DNA from: CAZKWG01 sp964615375
GTDB lineage: Bacteria > Myxococcota_A > UBA796 > CAZKWG01
NCBI GenBank assembly: GCA_964615375.1
Contig: CAZTOW010000013.1
Coordinates: 62,001-126,000, forward strand
DNA length: 64,000 nt
Direction: 5' to 3'
Made by a program: the position numbers and the translations under genes
Notes under the pieces: model-generated
The model's database searches: none
Told to the model about the DNA's origin: nothing
What the model saw: the letters and a program-made list of their open reading frames with translations, nothing else
In this document: piece by piece, positions 17,619-25,589 of the stretch
Layout: the number at the start of each line of letters is the position of its first letter
Numbering within the stretch: the stretch's first letter is position 1

Positions 17619-17697
17619 TCGATCTCCGGGGGAGATGACACTTGCGGGAGAGCCCGATCGCGTGTGTAGTGGCTAGCTCAGCCCTCGGGAGACCCCC

Positions 17698-19038
17698 ATG
17701 ACGCGCAACGCCCTCCTCCTGACGCTGACGACGGCCTGCACCGCCGCTCCCAAGCCCGTGACCCCCGAGGACTGCTCGGTGGAGCTGAGCGCCACGGAGG
17801 TGGTGAACGCCTTCACGCTCAACTGGAGCGCGACGAGCGAGACCACCGCGGCGATCACCTGGGTCGCGGGCAGCGATCCCGAGCAGAGCCTCGAGCTCAC
17901 CGAGGCCAGCATGGATCACGAGGTCACGCTCGTGGGGCTGCCGGCGGAGTCGGAGATCGTCTACAGCGTCGTGCAGAGCGACGGCTCGGGCTGCGAGGGC
18001 AGCTTCCAGACCGAGGTGCTCCCCGACGGGCTGCCCTCCCTGGTCGTGAACCGCTACGACGCCGAGCTGGCCTCCTCCGAGCCCTACCTCCTCGGCGCGG
18101 CGATGGCGATCGACGACCGGAACGCTGCCTTCCTCCTCGACCGTCAGGGGGGCTGGCGCTGGTACTCCATGGACCCGCCCGAGTACCAGGGCGCGCAGGC
18201 CTCCATGGAGCTCGGCTCGAACCGCGTGCTCTACACCCGCTTCGACGCCAAACATGCCCAGGACCTCTCCTCCATCCAGGTGCGCGGGCTGGACGGCACG
18301 GTCTACGACGAGCGCGTGACCACGGGGGCGCACCACTTCTTCCGCCAGCTCGAGGACGGCTCCATCGGCTACCTGGCCACGGACATCCGCGGCTGGCGCG
18401 ACCCGGAGACCGGCGAGGACCTCCAGGTGGTGGGTGACGCCCTCACGGTCCTCAGCCCCGACGGCGAGCTGAAGACGATCTTCAGCGTCTGGGACCACCT
18501 GGAGGTGGAGAAGGGCTCCGAGTGGGACCGCGGCTTCTTCGCCGGGGCGCAGGACTGGACCCACGGCAACGCGCTGGACTACGACGCGACCAGCGACACC
18601 TGGCTCATCTCGCTGGGCGGAATCGACTCCCTCCTCCTGGTCTCCGGCGAGGGCGCGCTGCTCGACACCATCAACGAGGACACCTACACCTTCGTGGGCG
18701 CCGACCCGATCGTCTTCCAGCACGACGCGCACTGGACCGCGGACGGGACCATCCTCCTGCTCAGCCACAACGAGTCGGCGACCGCGGCCGTCGAGTGGGA
18801 GCGGGACGAGGAGGCCCGCACCATGACCGCGGTGTGGTCCTACCAGGACGGCACCCGCGCCAGCGGCCTCGGCCAGGCCCGCGAGCTGGAGAACGGCAAC
18901 GTCATGGTCAACTTCGGAGGCTTCGGCACCATCCGCGAGGTCACGCGCGACGGCCAGATCGCCTGGGAGGCGCAGGCCCGGGAAGGGTACTTCTTCGGCA
19001 ACGGGGAGATGGTGACGGATCTCTACGCTGGGCTGTGA
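17698..19038 (+). CDS. Arylsulfotransferase (ASST)-like lipoprotein
   Basis: 446 aa. The signal peptide ends LTTAC, a lipobox. Residues 27-112 form a fibronectin-III-like domain. The rest is a beta-propeller of the arylsulfotransferase family, with the diagnostic DWTHGNALDYDATSDTWLIS in the middle, a preceding GAHHFFRQLEDG and a later FQHDAHWTADGTILLL. ASST enzymes transfer sulfate between phenols in the periplasm using His residues; many myxobacterial members are of unknown activity. GGGAG precedes the ATG. The stop overlaps the convergent membrane gene by 16 bp. Confidence 0.8.
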   Translation: MTRNALLLTLTTACTAAPKPVTPEDCSVELSATEVVNAFTLNWSATSETTAAITWVAGSDPEQSLELTEASMDHEVTLVGLPAESEIVYSVVQSDGSGCEGSFQTEVLPDGLPSLVVNRYDAELASSEPYLLGAAMAIDDRNAAFLLDRQGGWRWYSMDPPEYQGAQASMELGSNRVLYTRFDAKHAQDLSSIQVRGLDGTVYDERVTTGAHHFFRQLEDGSIGYLATDIRGWRDPETGEDLQVVGDALTVLSPDGELKTIFSVWDHLEVEKGSEWDRGFFAGAQDWTHGNALDYDATSDTWLISLGGIDSLLLVSGEGALLDTINEDTYTFVGADPIVFQHDAHWTADGTILLLSHNESATAAVEWERDEEARTMTAVWSYQDGTRASGLGQARELENGNVMVNFGGFGTIREVTRDGQIAWEAQAREGYFFGNGEMVTDLYAGL

Positions 19039-19859
19039 TCCGCGGGGCGCCCCAGCACCCAGGCCAGCAGCACCGGGAATTCCACCAGCACATGAAAGCT
19101 GGCCAGCGCGGCGTAGCTGGAGAAGCTCCCCACGTAGTCGCTCCACCACAGGGGCAGCGCCGCCGCGGTCCCGCCCGCCACCAAAGCCGTGAGCCAGCGG
19201 CTCTCCAGCGCGCGCCGCCAGCGGGGGCCGCCCTCCTCGCGGGGGCTGGCCTGAGGGAGCACCCACAACCAGATGGCGTAGTGCATGCCCTGGAGGAAGG
19301 AGAAGGTGGCGACCACCCGGGTCGCCTCCGTGGGGGACACGCCGCGGGGGAGCCAGCCCTTCGTGAGCGCCTCGGGCCGGTCCAGCGGGCCCGCCGGGCC
19401 GAGGCCCTCGACCGGGAGCAGGCCGTCCAGCGCCCCCGAGAGGATCAGCGCCGGGACCAGGACCGCCCAGAGCAGGGTGAGCGCCAGCGTCCGGGCCCGA
19501 CCCTCCCGCGCGTGAAGCAGCAGGAAGAAGGCCGGCATCAGGTTGTGCAGGTGGGAGAGCACCAGGAAGTGCTCGCGCGGCCAGCTCAGGCTTGCGCCTG
19601 CCCCCAGGCCCACCAGCAGCCCGAGCCCCACGCGCTCCGCCCAGCGCCCCCGTCCCAGCAGGAGCGCGCCGCCCAGCGTGGCGTAGACGATGCCGATCTC
19701 CACCCGCCGCGCGTCGTCCGGGGCCCAGAGATCGGCCCCGAAGGCGCGCACCCCGATGACCAGCAGCAGCGGAAGCACCAGCGGCGCCACCCCAGCGCCC
19801 AGGTAGCGCCCGAGCACGTAGCGCAGCTCGGCCAGGTTGTGGGCCAGCCCCAGCAGCAT
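19023..19859 (-). CDS. Polytopic membrane protein of unknown function
   Basis: 278 aa from ATG 19859, with about seven hydrophobic segments and conserved-looking HNLAELRYVLGRYLG, SHLHNLMPAFFLL and GMHYAIWLW segments rich in membrane-embedded His. I do not recognise the family. The reading frame stays open about 110 nt further upstream, to just behind the glyS stop, and there encodes another hydrophobic stretch (LPLILATGLSLSLALAAP) but contains no ATG, GTG or TTG, so the true start may be a rare codon such as CTG. It follows glyS on the same strand. Confidence 0.6.
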   Translation of the reverse strand: MLLGLAHNLAELRYVLGRYLGAGVAPLVLPLLLVIGVRAFGADLWAPDDARRVEIGIVYATLGGALLLGRGRWAERVGLGLLVGLGAGASLSWPREHFLVLSHLHNLMPAFFLLLHAREGRARTLALTLLWAVLVPALILSGALDGLLPVEGLGPAGPLDRPEALTKGWLPRGVSPTEATRVVATFSFLQGMHYAIWLWVLPQASPREEGGPRWRRALESRWLTALVAGGTAAALPLWWSDYVGSFSSYAALASFHVLVEFPVLLAWVLGRPADHSPA

Positions 19860-19971
19860 GAAGCCGAAGACCGCCAGCCCCAGCGGCGCCGCCAGCGCGA
19901 GCGAGAGCGACAGCCCTGTCGCCAGAATCAGCGGCAGGGCCGGGACCGGGCGGGCGAGCGGGGCGCCCGTC

Positions 19972-22047
19972 TCAGCCTTCCGCGCTCAGGTGCGTGAAGT
20001 CAGCGACGGCGCGGAAGGCCGAGGCCACCGCGTACAGCAGGGCGAGGCGCTGCTGACGGACCGCGAGGTCCTCACACATGACCAGGACCTGATCGAAGAG
20101 GGCGTCCACCGGGCCCTTCAGCCGGGAGAGCGCCGCGAGCGCGCCGGCGAAGTCCAGCTCCGCCTCGCAGCGCTCCGCCTCCTCCCGCGCGGAGAGCAGG
20201 GCCGCGTGCAGCGCCTGCTCGGCCGGGTGCTGGAGGGCGGCGGGGTCGAGCGTGAGCCCGCCCGCGTCCTTGGTCAGCCCGATGACCCGCTTGAAGGTCG
20301 TCTTCAGCGCGCCGAAGCCGTCGGCCCGCGAGAGGGCCAGGAGCGCCTCCAGCCGCCGCCTCAGCGCGACCACGTCCTTGTCCCCGGTCGCCAGCACCGC
20401 GTCCACATACTCGGTGGCCCCGAGCTCCTGGAGCTGCGCCCGCAGGCGGGTGAGGGTGAACTCCACGAGCTCCTCGCGCTGCGCGAGCCCGTTGAGCGTC
20501 CCCTCGGCGTCCCAGACGTGGATGGCGTTGTTGAACAGCGCGTAGAGCGAGACCCGCACCCGCGCCGCCAGCAGGATCTGGACGACGCCGTTGGCCGCGC
20601 GCCGCAGACCCAGCGGATCCCCGCCGCCCTTCGGCTTCTGGTCGAGCAGGAAGCATCCGACTAGAGTATCTAGTCTGTCCGCCAGCGCCAGCACCTGCCC
20701 GGCGGGTGTGCCGGGGAGCGCGTCTTCGGCGTTGCGCGGGAGGTAGTGCTCCTCGATGGCCAGCGCGACGGCGGGCTCCTCGCCCTGGTTCGCGGCCAGC
20801 AGGCGGCCGACGTGGCCCTGGAGCTCGGGGAACTCGCCGACCATCAGCGTGGCCAGATCGGCCTTGCAGAGCAGGGCGGCGCGCTCGGCCACGGCGGGGC
20901 TGGCGCCGAAGAGGTCGCTGAGCTCGGCCACCAGCGAGACCAGGCGCCGCGACTTGTCGGCCATGGTGCCGCCCTTGCGGATCCAGCCCATGCCGGCCAG
21001 CGCCTGCCAGCGCGTCTCCAGGCGCACCTTGCGATCCTCGGCGTAGAAGTGCCGCGCGTCGTGGAAGCGCGCCGCCAGCACCTTCTGGTTGCCGTGGCCG
21101 ATGAGCTCGGCCACCTCGGGGTCGTGGGCGTAGGGGTGGTTGGTGACGACCAGGAAGCGGTGGTCCAGCTCTCCGTGCTTGAAGAGCGGGAAGACGCGCT
21201 GGTGCACCTTCATGCTCTCCACCAGCAGGCGGGGCGGCAGGTGCAGCAGCTCGGGCGCGATGGTGCCCACAACCACGACCGGCCACTCCACGAGGTTGAC
21301 GACCTCGTCCACCAGATCGGGCATGGCGCGCAGCTCGACGCCCAGCTCCGCGGCCTTCGCCGCCAGCTCGCCCAGGATGCGCTCGCGGCGCACGGCCGGA
21401 TCGGGCTCCACCCGGCGGTCGGCCAGCCCGGCGAGCCAGTCGGCGCTGCCGGTGACCCGGAGCGGCTCGGGGAAGAGGCGGTGGCCGATGGTGGTGTCGG
21501 TGGTCTCCAGGTGGGCCACCTTCGCCGCGACGCGCTCGCCGCCCAGCATGCAGATCACGCCATGCAGTGGGCGACCCCAGCGGATCTTGTGGGAGCCCCA
21601 GCGCATGGACTTCGCGAACGGGATCCCCAGCACCAGCGCTTCCAGCCCGGCGGCGAGGACATCGGCGGTGCGCTCGCCCCCCACCTGCTGGCGCACGGCG
21701 ATGACGCGGCCCTTGGGACCGTCCACCACCTCCAGCGCGTCGGCGCCGAGGCCATAACGACGGGCGAAGCCCTCGGCGGCGGGCGTGGGCTTGCCGTCCT
21801 TGAACGCGGCGCTCTCGGGCGGCCCGGTGATCAGCTTCTCCTCGGTGGCGCGGGCCAGGGCGAGGTCGGCGACGGAGATCGCCAGCCGGCGCGGCGTGCC
21901 CCAGACGCGGAGCGCGCCCATGGGCAGCCCCTTGAGCAGCTCGCGGACCCCCTGCTCGAGCGAGGCCATCGCCGGGCCGAGGAAGCGGGCGGGCAGCTCC
22001 TCGCAGCGGATCTCCAGGAAGAGCTCGGCCGTGTTGACGACGCTCAT
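19972..22047 (-). CDS. glyS: Glycyl-tRNA synthetase beta subunit
   Basis: 691 aa. Start ATG 22047 overlaps the glyQ stop (ATGA). N-terminus LFLEIRCEELPARF is the family signature; GHGNQKVLAARFHDARHFYAEDRK and ADRLDTLVGCFLLDQKPKGGGDP are further conserved segments; the C-terminal DALR-type anticodon-binding domain ends at residue 691. With GlyQ it forms the alpha2beta2 enzyme that charges tRNA-Gly. A short run of rare codons at 20655-20680 is noted separately. Confidence 0.96.
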   Translation of the reverse strand: MSVVNTAELFLEIRCEELPARFLGPAMASLEQGVRELLKGLPMGALRVWGTPRRLAISVADLALARATEEKLITGPPESAAFKDGKPTPAAEGFARRYGLGADALEVVDGPKGRVIAVRQQVGGERTADVLAAGLEALVLGIPFAKSMRWGSHKIRWGRPLHGVICMLGGERVAAKVAHLETTDTTIGHRLFPEPLRVTGSADWLAGLADRRVEPDPAVRRERILGELAAKAAELGVELRAMPDLVDEVVNLVEWPVVVVGTIAPELLHLPPRLLVESMKVHQRVFPLFKHGELDHRFLVVTNHPYAHDPEVAELIGHGNQKVLAARFHDARHFYAEDRKVRLETRWQALAGMGWIRKGGTMADKSRRLVSLVAELSDLFGASPAVAERAALLCKADLATLMVGEFPELQGHVGRLLAANQGEEPAVALAIEEHYLPRNAEDALPGTPAGQVLALADRLDTLVGCFLLDQKPKGGGDPLGLRRAANGVVQILLAARVRVSLYALFNNAIHVWDAEGTLNGLAQREELVEFTLTRLRAQLQELGATEYVDAVLATGDKDVVALRRRLEALLALSRADGFGALKTTFKRVIGLTKDAGGLTLDPAALQHPAEQALHAALLSAREEAERCEAELDFAGALAALSRLKGPVDALFDQVLVMCEDLAVRQQRLALLYAVASAFRAVADFTHLSAEG
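20659..20675. other. CTAG-containing palindrome inside glyS
   Basis: GACTAGA-GTA-TCTAGTC is a 7/3/7 inverted repeat in the codons for the conserved ADRLDTLVG motif. It forces AGA, CTA, ACT and CTA codons in a gene that otherwise uses GC-rich codons. It may be a protein-binding site, a translational pause or chance. Confidence 0.3.
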
Positions 22048-22883
22048 GCGATCCCCATCCAGGCCTTCGCGCAGCCCAGGGCCAGGGCGCGGACCCGGCG
22101 GATGTACTGGGCGCGCTCGGTCACGGAGATGGCGCGGCGGGCGTCCAGCAGGTTGAAGGTGTGCGAGCACTTCATGCAGTAGTCGTAGGCGGGCAGCGGC
22201 AGCCCGAGCTCGGCCAGACGCACGCTCTCCCGCTCGAAGGCGGCGAACTGCTCCAGCAGGAGCGCGGTGTTCGCCTGCTCGAAGTTGAAGCGGGACTGCT
22301 CGACCTCGTTGCGGTGGTAGACCTCGCGGTAGGTCATGCCGTCCACCCAGGTGAGGTCGAAGACGTTGTCCACGCCCTGCAGGTACATGGCCAGGCGCTC
22401 GAGCCCATAGGTGAGCTCCACCGAGATGGGATCGAGCTCGAAGCCGCCACACTGCTGGAAGTAGGTGTACTGGGTCACCTCCATCCCGTCCATCCAGACC
22501 TCCCAGCCGAGGCCCCAGGCGCCCAGCGTGGGGGACTCCCAGTCGTCCTCGACGAAGCGGAGATCGTGCCGCTTGAGGTCGAAGCCCAGGGCCTCCAGCG
22601 AGCCGATGTAGACCTGCTGGATGTCCGGCGGGCTCGGCTTCATGAGCACCTGGAACTGGTAGTAGTGGCCGAGCCGGTTCGGGTTCTCGCCGTAGCGCGC
22701 GTCGGCCGGGCGGCGACAGGGCTGGACGTAGGCGCAGTTCCAGCGATCGGGCCCCAGGCAGCGCAGCGCCGTGGCCGTGTGGAAGGTGCCCGCGCCCATC
22801 TCCTGGTCGAAGGGCTGCAGGATGGCGCAGCCCTGCGCGCCCCAGTAGCGCTGCAGCGTGAGGATGATGTCCTGGAAGTTCAT
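22044..22883 (-). CDS. glyQ: Glycyl-tRNA synthetase alpha subunit
   Basis: 279 aa, slightly short of the usual 290-300. Catalytic subunit: MNFQDIILTLQRYWGAQGCAILQPFDQEMGAGTFHTATALR-type opening (class II core), YVQPCRRPADARYGENPNR, GWEVWMDGMEVTQYTYFQQ and LTYGLERLAMYLQGV are all canonical. GGAGCGG lies before the ATG. It overlaps glyS by 4 bases, so the two subunits are cotranslated. Confidence 0.97.
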   Translation of the reverse strand: MNFQDIILTLQRYWGAQGCAILQPFDQEMGAGTFHTATALRCLGPDRWNCAYVQPCRRPADARYGENPNRLGHYYQFQVLMKPSPPDIQQVYIGSLEALGFDLKRHDLRFVEDDWESPTLGAWGLGWEVWMDGMEVTQYTYFQQCGGFELDPISVELTYGLERLAMYLQGVDNVFDLTWVDGMTYREVYHRNEVEQSRFNFEQANTALLLEQFAAFERESVRLAELGLPLPAYDYCMKCSHTFNLLDARRAISVTERAQYIRRVRALALGCAKAWMGIA

Positions 22884-23107
22884 CGGCGAACCCGCTCCGA
22901 GGAGAGAGCGCGAGCCCTAACGCAGCCCGGAGCCGGCGGCACGAGGTGGGCGGACCTCAGCAGGTGCGGGGGATCTGGGTGGCCACGGCGCCGACCCGGA
23001 TGTGGGAGCAGGCGTTGGTGGTGCTGACTCGGCCGGGGGACGTGGATCTGCGGAGACTTCGAAATCTGTGATCGAGGCAACCGCAGCAGCGGGTCTCCCT
23101 GGCCGCC

Positions 23108-23136
23108 TGGACTGGCGAGGATCCGCGTGCTACCTT
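23108..23136 (+). promoter_or_regulatory. Leaderless promoter of the VapB45-like gene
   Basis: TGGACT (23108-23113), 17 nt, TACCTT (23131-23136), 6 nt, then the ATG at 23143. The geometry puts the transcription start on the initiation codon; no Shine-Dalgarno site is present. Confidence 0.5.
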
Positions 23137-23142
23137 CATGTC

Positions 23143-23802
23143 ATGCGAGACGGAGCCTACACCGCAGAACGGGCCGCGGCGCTTGCAGGGGTGCCACAGC
23201 GCACCGTCCACGACTGGGCCAGAAAAGGCGTGCTCGTGCCATCCGTGTCCTCTGAGCGCGTGAAGCTCTGGTCCTACAGCGATCTCCTCGGACTTCGGAC
23301 CATCTACTGGCTCCGTCACGCGAAGCGGGCGCCAGACGGGAGCCTGGTGCCGGCGACGCCGATGCCAGATGTGAAACGCGCGCTGGCTGGGCTCCGTGAC
23401 CTCGACGTGGAGCTCTTCGAGGGCGACCGGCCATCGATCGCCGTGACGCGAAGCGGCGAGGTTCTTCTCCGACCCGTCGGACGTCCTGCCCAGTGGGCTC
23501 ATGGACAGCTCCTGCTCATCGACGCCCTCGACGTCATCGCCCCGTTTGATTCGCTCGAAGGCGGTCGGGGTCCGGATCTCGTGGCTCCAGGACTGTTCGT
23601 CCGAATCCTACCGCGAAGGATGGCAGGGGCTCCCCATGTCGTCGATACGCGCATAGAGACCGAGGCGCTCTACGCGCTCGCGCTCCGAGGTTTCGACATC
23701 GATCGAATTCATTTTCTTTACCCTGAGCTTTCCTCTGAGGCGCTCGTGGACGCCCTCCAGATCGAGAGACAGCTTGCTCGGAACCTCGCACAAGCCGCAT
23801 GA
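23143..23802 (+). CDS. VapB45-like antitoxin, HTH plus DUF433
   Basis: 219 aa. Residues 3-45 (YTAERAAALAGVPQRTVHDWARKG, then LWSYSDLLGLRTIYWLRH) form a MerR-like winged helix for DNA binding. Residues 160-215 (VVDTRIETEALYALALRGFDIDRIHFLYPELSSEALVDALQIE) match DUF433. This architecture is that of VapB45 antitoxins such as those paired with VapC45 in mycobacteria. The stop overlaps the toxin gene (ATGA), typical of toxin-antitoxin pairs. A start 141 nt upstream is open but codes for low-quality sequence. GC content is lower than the flanks, indicating transfer. Confidence 0.78.
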   Translation: MRDGAYTAERAAALAGVPQRTVHDWARKGVLVPSVSSERVKLWSYSDLLGLRTIYWLRHAKRAPDGSLVPATPMPDVKRALAGLRDLDVELFEGDRPSIAVTRSGEVLLRPVGRPAQWAHGQLLLIDALDVIAPFDSLEGGRGPDLVAPGLFVRILPRRMAGAPHVVDTRIETEALYALALRGFDIDRIHFLYPELSSEALVDALQIERQLARNLAQAA

Positions 23803-24314
23803 CCCTACGCCTGGCCCTCGACCAGAACTTTCCGACTCCGATCGTCAAGGCGCTCCAGGCGTCGATCGTCGAAGTCCAGATGCACCCGGTGTTCGAGATC
23901 GATCCGAGGTTGTCGCGCCTCGACGACTGGGAGCTGTTGCTCGCCCTGCGCCATCATCCAAGTGGATACGCGGGACTGATCACGACCGACGCGAGGATGC
24001 TCTCTCAGTCCAGGGAGCTCGCAGTCCTTCAGCAGACGAAGCTCTCTCTCGTGGTCGCCGAGGGCTCGGGCCATGACCCCGTGAAGGCCACCGGGCTCGT
24101 GCTCACGCACCTGCCGAGGATCGCGGGTCTGATCCAACCGGACAAGGCCCAGGTCTGGTCCCTGTCCGCAAACACACCTCCCGCGAAGACGCCCCGAGAT
24201 CTGTTGGGCCAGATCGCTGCGAAGCACAAGATCTCCTACAATGAGCTCTTCTCGAGCGTGAGCCTGGACGACGCGCTGCTCGCGAGAGACCCGCTGGGGA
24301 AGAGACGGGGCTGA
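23799..24314 (+). CDS. VapC45-like PIN-domain toxin
   Basis: 171 aa, overlapping the antitoxin by 4 nt. The N-terminus RLALDQNFPTPIVKALQ supplies the first PIN aspartate, DDWELLLALRHH the acidic middle helix and GLITTDARMLSQSRELAVL the third acidic cluster, as in DUF5615/PIN_10 nucleases. Its likely activity is RNA cleavage when freed from the antitoxin. About 45 residues at the C-terminus (TPRDLLGQIAAKHKISYNELF) extend beyond the usual PIN core. Cytosolic. Confidence 0.75.
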   Translation: MTLRLALDQNFPTPIVKALQASIVEVQMHPVFEIDPRLSRLDDWELLLALRHHPSGYAGLITTDARMLSQSRELAVLQQTKLSLVVAEGSGHDPVKATGLVLTHLPRIAGLIQPDKAQVWSLSANTPPAKTPRDLLGQIAAKHKISYNELFSSVSLDDALLARDPLGKRRG

Positions 24315-24469
24315 AACAGCAGAAACCCGTGAGCTCTGGACGCACACGGGGGTTGGTCAAGGGAGCGCTGGGGAAGCGGCCATTGCCGGTGCTGACTCGA
24401 CCGGAGATCAGGGTATGCAACGGGGACGGCGAACCACGCCCGCGAGCTCACCTGACCGAGGAGAACGAC

Positions 24470-25222
24470 ATGCGCACCGTCCACCGAGTCACCTCCCGGC
24501 GCAGCTTCCTCCGCCTCGCGGGCGCGGGCCTCGCCGGGCTGGCTGTGGGCTGCACCGACAAGGGCGGCGAGACCGGGGACGAGACCGGCGAGACCGGGGA
24601 CACCGGGACACCGGACTCCGGGGGCGGCGAGACGGGGGAGACGGGCGCCGAGACGGGGCACACGGGCGAGACCGGCGCAGACACGGGCACGCTGCCTGAG
24701 GTGTGCAACCCGACCTCCGAGCGCGGCCAGGGCCCCTACTACCGGGAGGGCGCGCCTCTGCGGGACGACTTCAACCCGCTCGGCGAGGAGGGGACGCCCC
24801 TGCGGATCTACGGCTACGTCAAGGACGGGACCTGCGCACCCCTCGCCGGGGTGACCATCGACGTCTGGCATGCCGACCAGGACGGCGCCTACGACATGGA
24901 CAGCGACGACTACCGCTTCCGGGGGCGCGTCGTGTCGGACGCCGACGGCTACTACGAATTCACGACCCTCTACCCGCCGCCCTACCCCGGCGACGACGGG
25001 CTGCTGCTGGCCCGGCACGTCCACTACATGGTCTACGCGGACGGCTACACGACCGTGATCACGCAGCTCAAGTTCGAGGAGGACGAGCACCTGGACGAGC
25101 CCGCGGACTCCCCCGTCGTGATGGCGCTCGCGGACGACGGATCGGGGGGCTACGCCGTGCAGTTCGACCTCGTCCTGGTGCCGTCGCCGGGGGGTGGGAC
25201 CGGCGGCGACACCGGGAGCTGA
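24470..25222 (+). CDS. Tat-exported intradiol-dioxygenase-like lipoprotein
   Basis: 250 aa. The start SRRSFLRLAGAGLAGLAVGC combines a twin-arginine motif with a lipobox. Residues 28-75 are a Gly/Glu/Thr repeat linker. The rest is an intradiol ring-cleavage dioxygenase fold: GPYYREGAP, VDVWHAD-type strand with DGAYD, RFRGRVVSDADGYYEFTTLYPPPYPG, and ARHVHYMV. The Tyr of DGAYD, the Tyr of PPPYPG and the two His of HVH correspond to the four non-heme Fe ligands, so it may be active on phenolics, though outside the cytoplasm. GAGGAG precedes the ATG at 24470. Confidence 0.8.
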   Translation: MRTVHRVTSRRSFLRLAGAGLAGLAVGCTDKGGETGDETGETGDTGTPDSGGGETGETGAETGHTGETGADTGTLPEVCNPTSERGQGPYYREGAPLRDDFNPLGEEGTPLRIYGYVKDGTCAPLAGVTIDVWHADQDGAYDMDSDDYRFRGRVVSDADGYYEFTTLYPPPYPGDDGLLLARHVHYMVYADGYTTVITQLKFEEDEHLDEPADSPVVMALADDGSGGYAVQFDLVLVPSPGGGTGGDTGS

Positions 25223-25230
25223 GTCGCGCC

Positions 25231-25329
25231 TCAGCAGGAGCTGGTGACGCAGATGGGCGGCCTGCCAGCCTTGACGTTGGAGCGGACGGTCGCGCGCTGG
25301 ATGGAGAGGGCGTTCTGGTTGGCGTTCAT
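25231..25329 (-). CDS. 32-residue RiPP-precursor-like peptide
   Basis: A short minus-strand gene too small for usual callers. ATG 25329 has AAGGAG with 7-nt spacing, an ideal ribosome site, and a sigma-54 promoter lies about 43 nt further up, so it is very likely expressed. The peptide begins MNANQNALSIQ, continues with a basic leader-like stretch (RATVRSNVKAG, residues 12-22) and ends RPPICVTSSC (23-32) with two cysteines. A leader ending in KAG before a short Thr/Ser/Cys-rich tail is the layout of ribosomally made, modified peptides. No modifying enzyme is adjacent; the radical SAM gene at 56-57 kb is far away. Its stop lies 8 nt from the convergent dioxygenase gene. Confidence 0.62.
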   Translation of the reverse strand: MNANQNALSIQRATVRSNVKAGRPPICVTSSC

Positions 25330-25371
25330 GGGGGACTCCTTCAGGGTGTCGGGGGTGACGCCTGGAGGGAA

Positions 25372-25386
25372 TGCAAGGTGCGTGCC
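25372..25386 (-). promoter_or_regulatory. Sigma-54 -24/-12 promoter of the small peptide gene
   Basis: On the minus strand GGCACG-CACC-TTGCA, with the GG and GC pairs exactly 10 nt apart, matches the sigma-54 consensus (TGGCACG-N4-TTGCA) except for the first T. The predicted start near 25360 leaves a leader of about 30 nt. Confidence 0.7.
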
Positions 25387-25483
25387 GAGGGTCGGGCGTG
25401 AGATGCCTGAGGTTGAATCGGTGCTCTGCTCATGCGGGCGGCTGCGCGCGCATGCGCGAGCGCCCACCCCGGGGAGCGCGGCG

Positions 25484-25529
25484 CTGTCATAGGCTGTCAT
25501 GAGCATGCTGAGAGGGGTCGCGGTACTGG
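25484..25529 (+). promoter_or_regulatory. Pho-box-like direct repeat and -10 before the Cys-rich secreted protein
   Basis: CTGTCAT-AGG-CTGTCAT followed by GAGC (25484-25504) is identical over 21 bases to a site at 34365-34385. A -10 candidate TACTGG (25524-25529) lies 19 nt downstream, the same distance as at the other copy. Half-sites equal the E. coli Pho-box half-site, but the repeat period is 10 instead of 11. Confidence 0.6.
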
Positions 25530-25589
25530 TTGGGTGTGCGACGCGAGACGGTCGCCAACCCACCAACCAACACTCTCAAGGGAGCTGAC

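Noticed and set aside
22957..23502. A 181-codon minus-strand frame between glyQ and the VapB-like gene.
   Set aside because: It is antisense to the antitoxin, with no start signal or motif.
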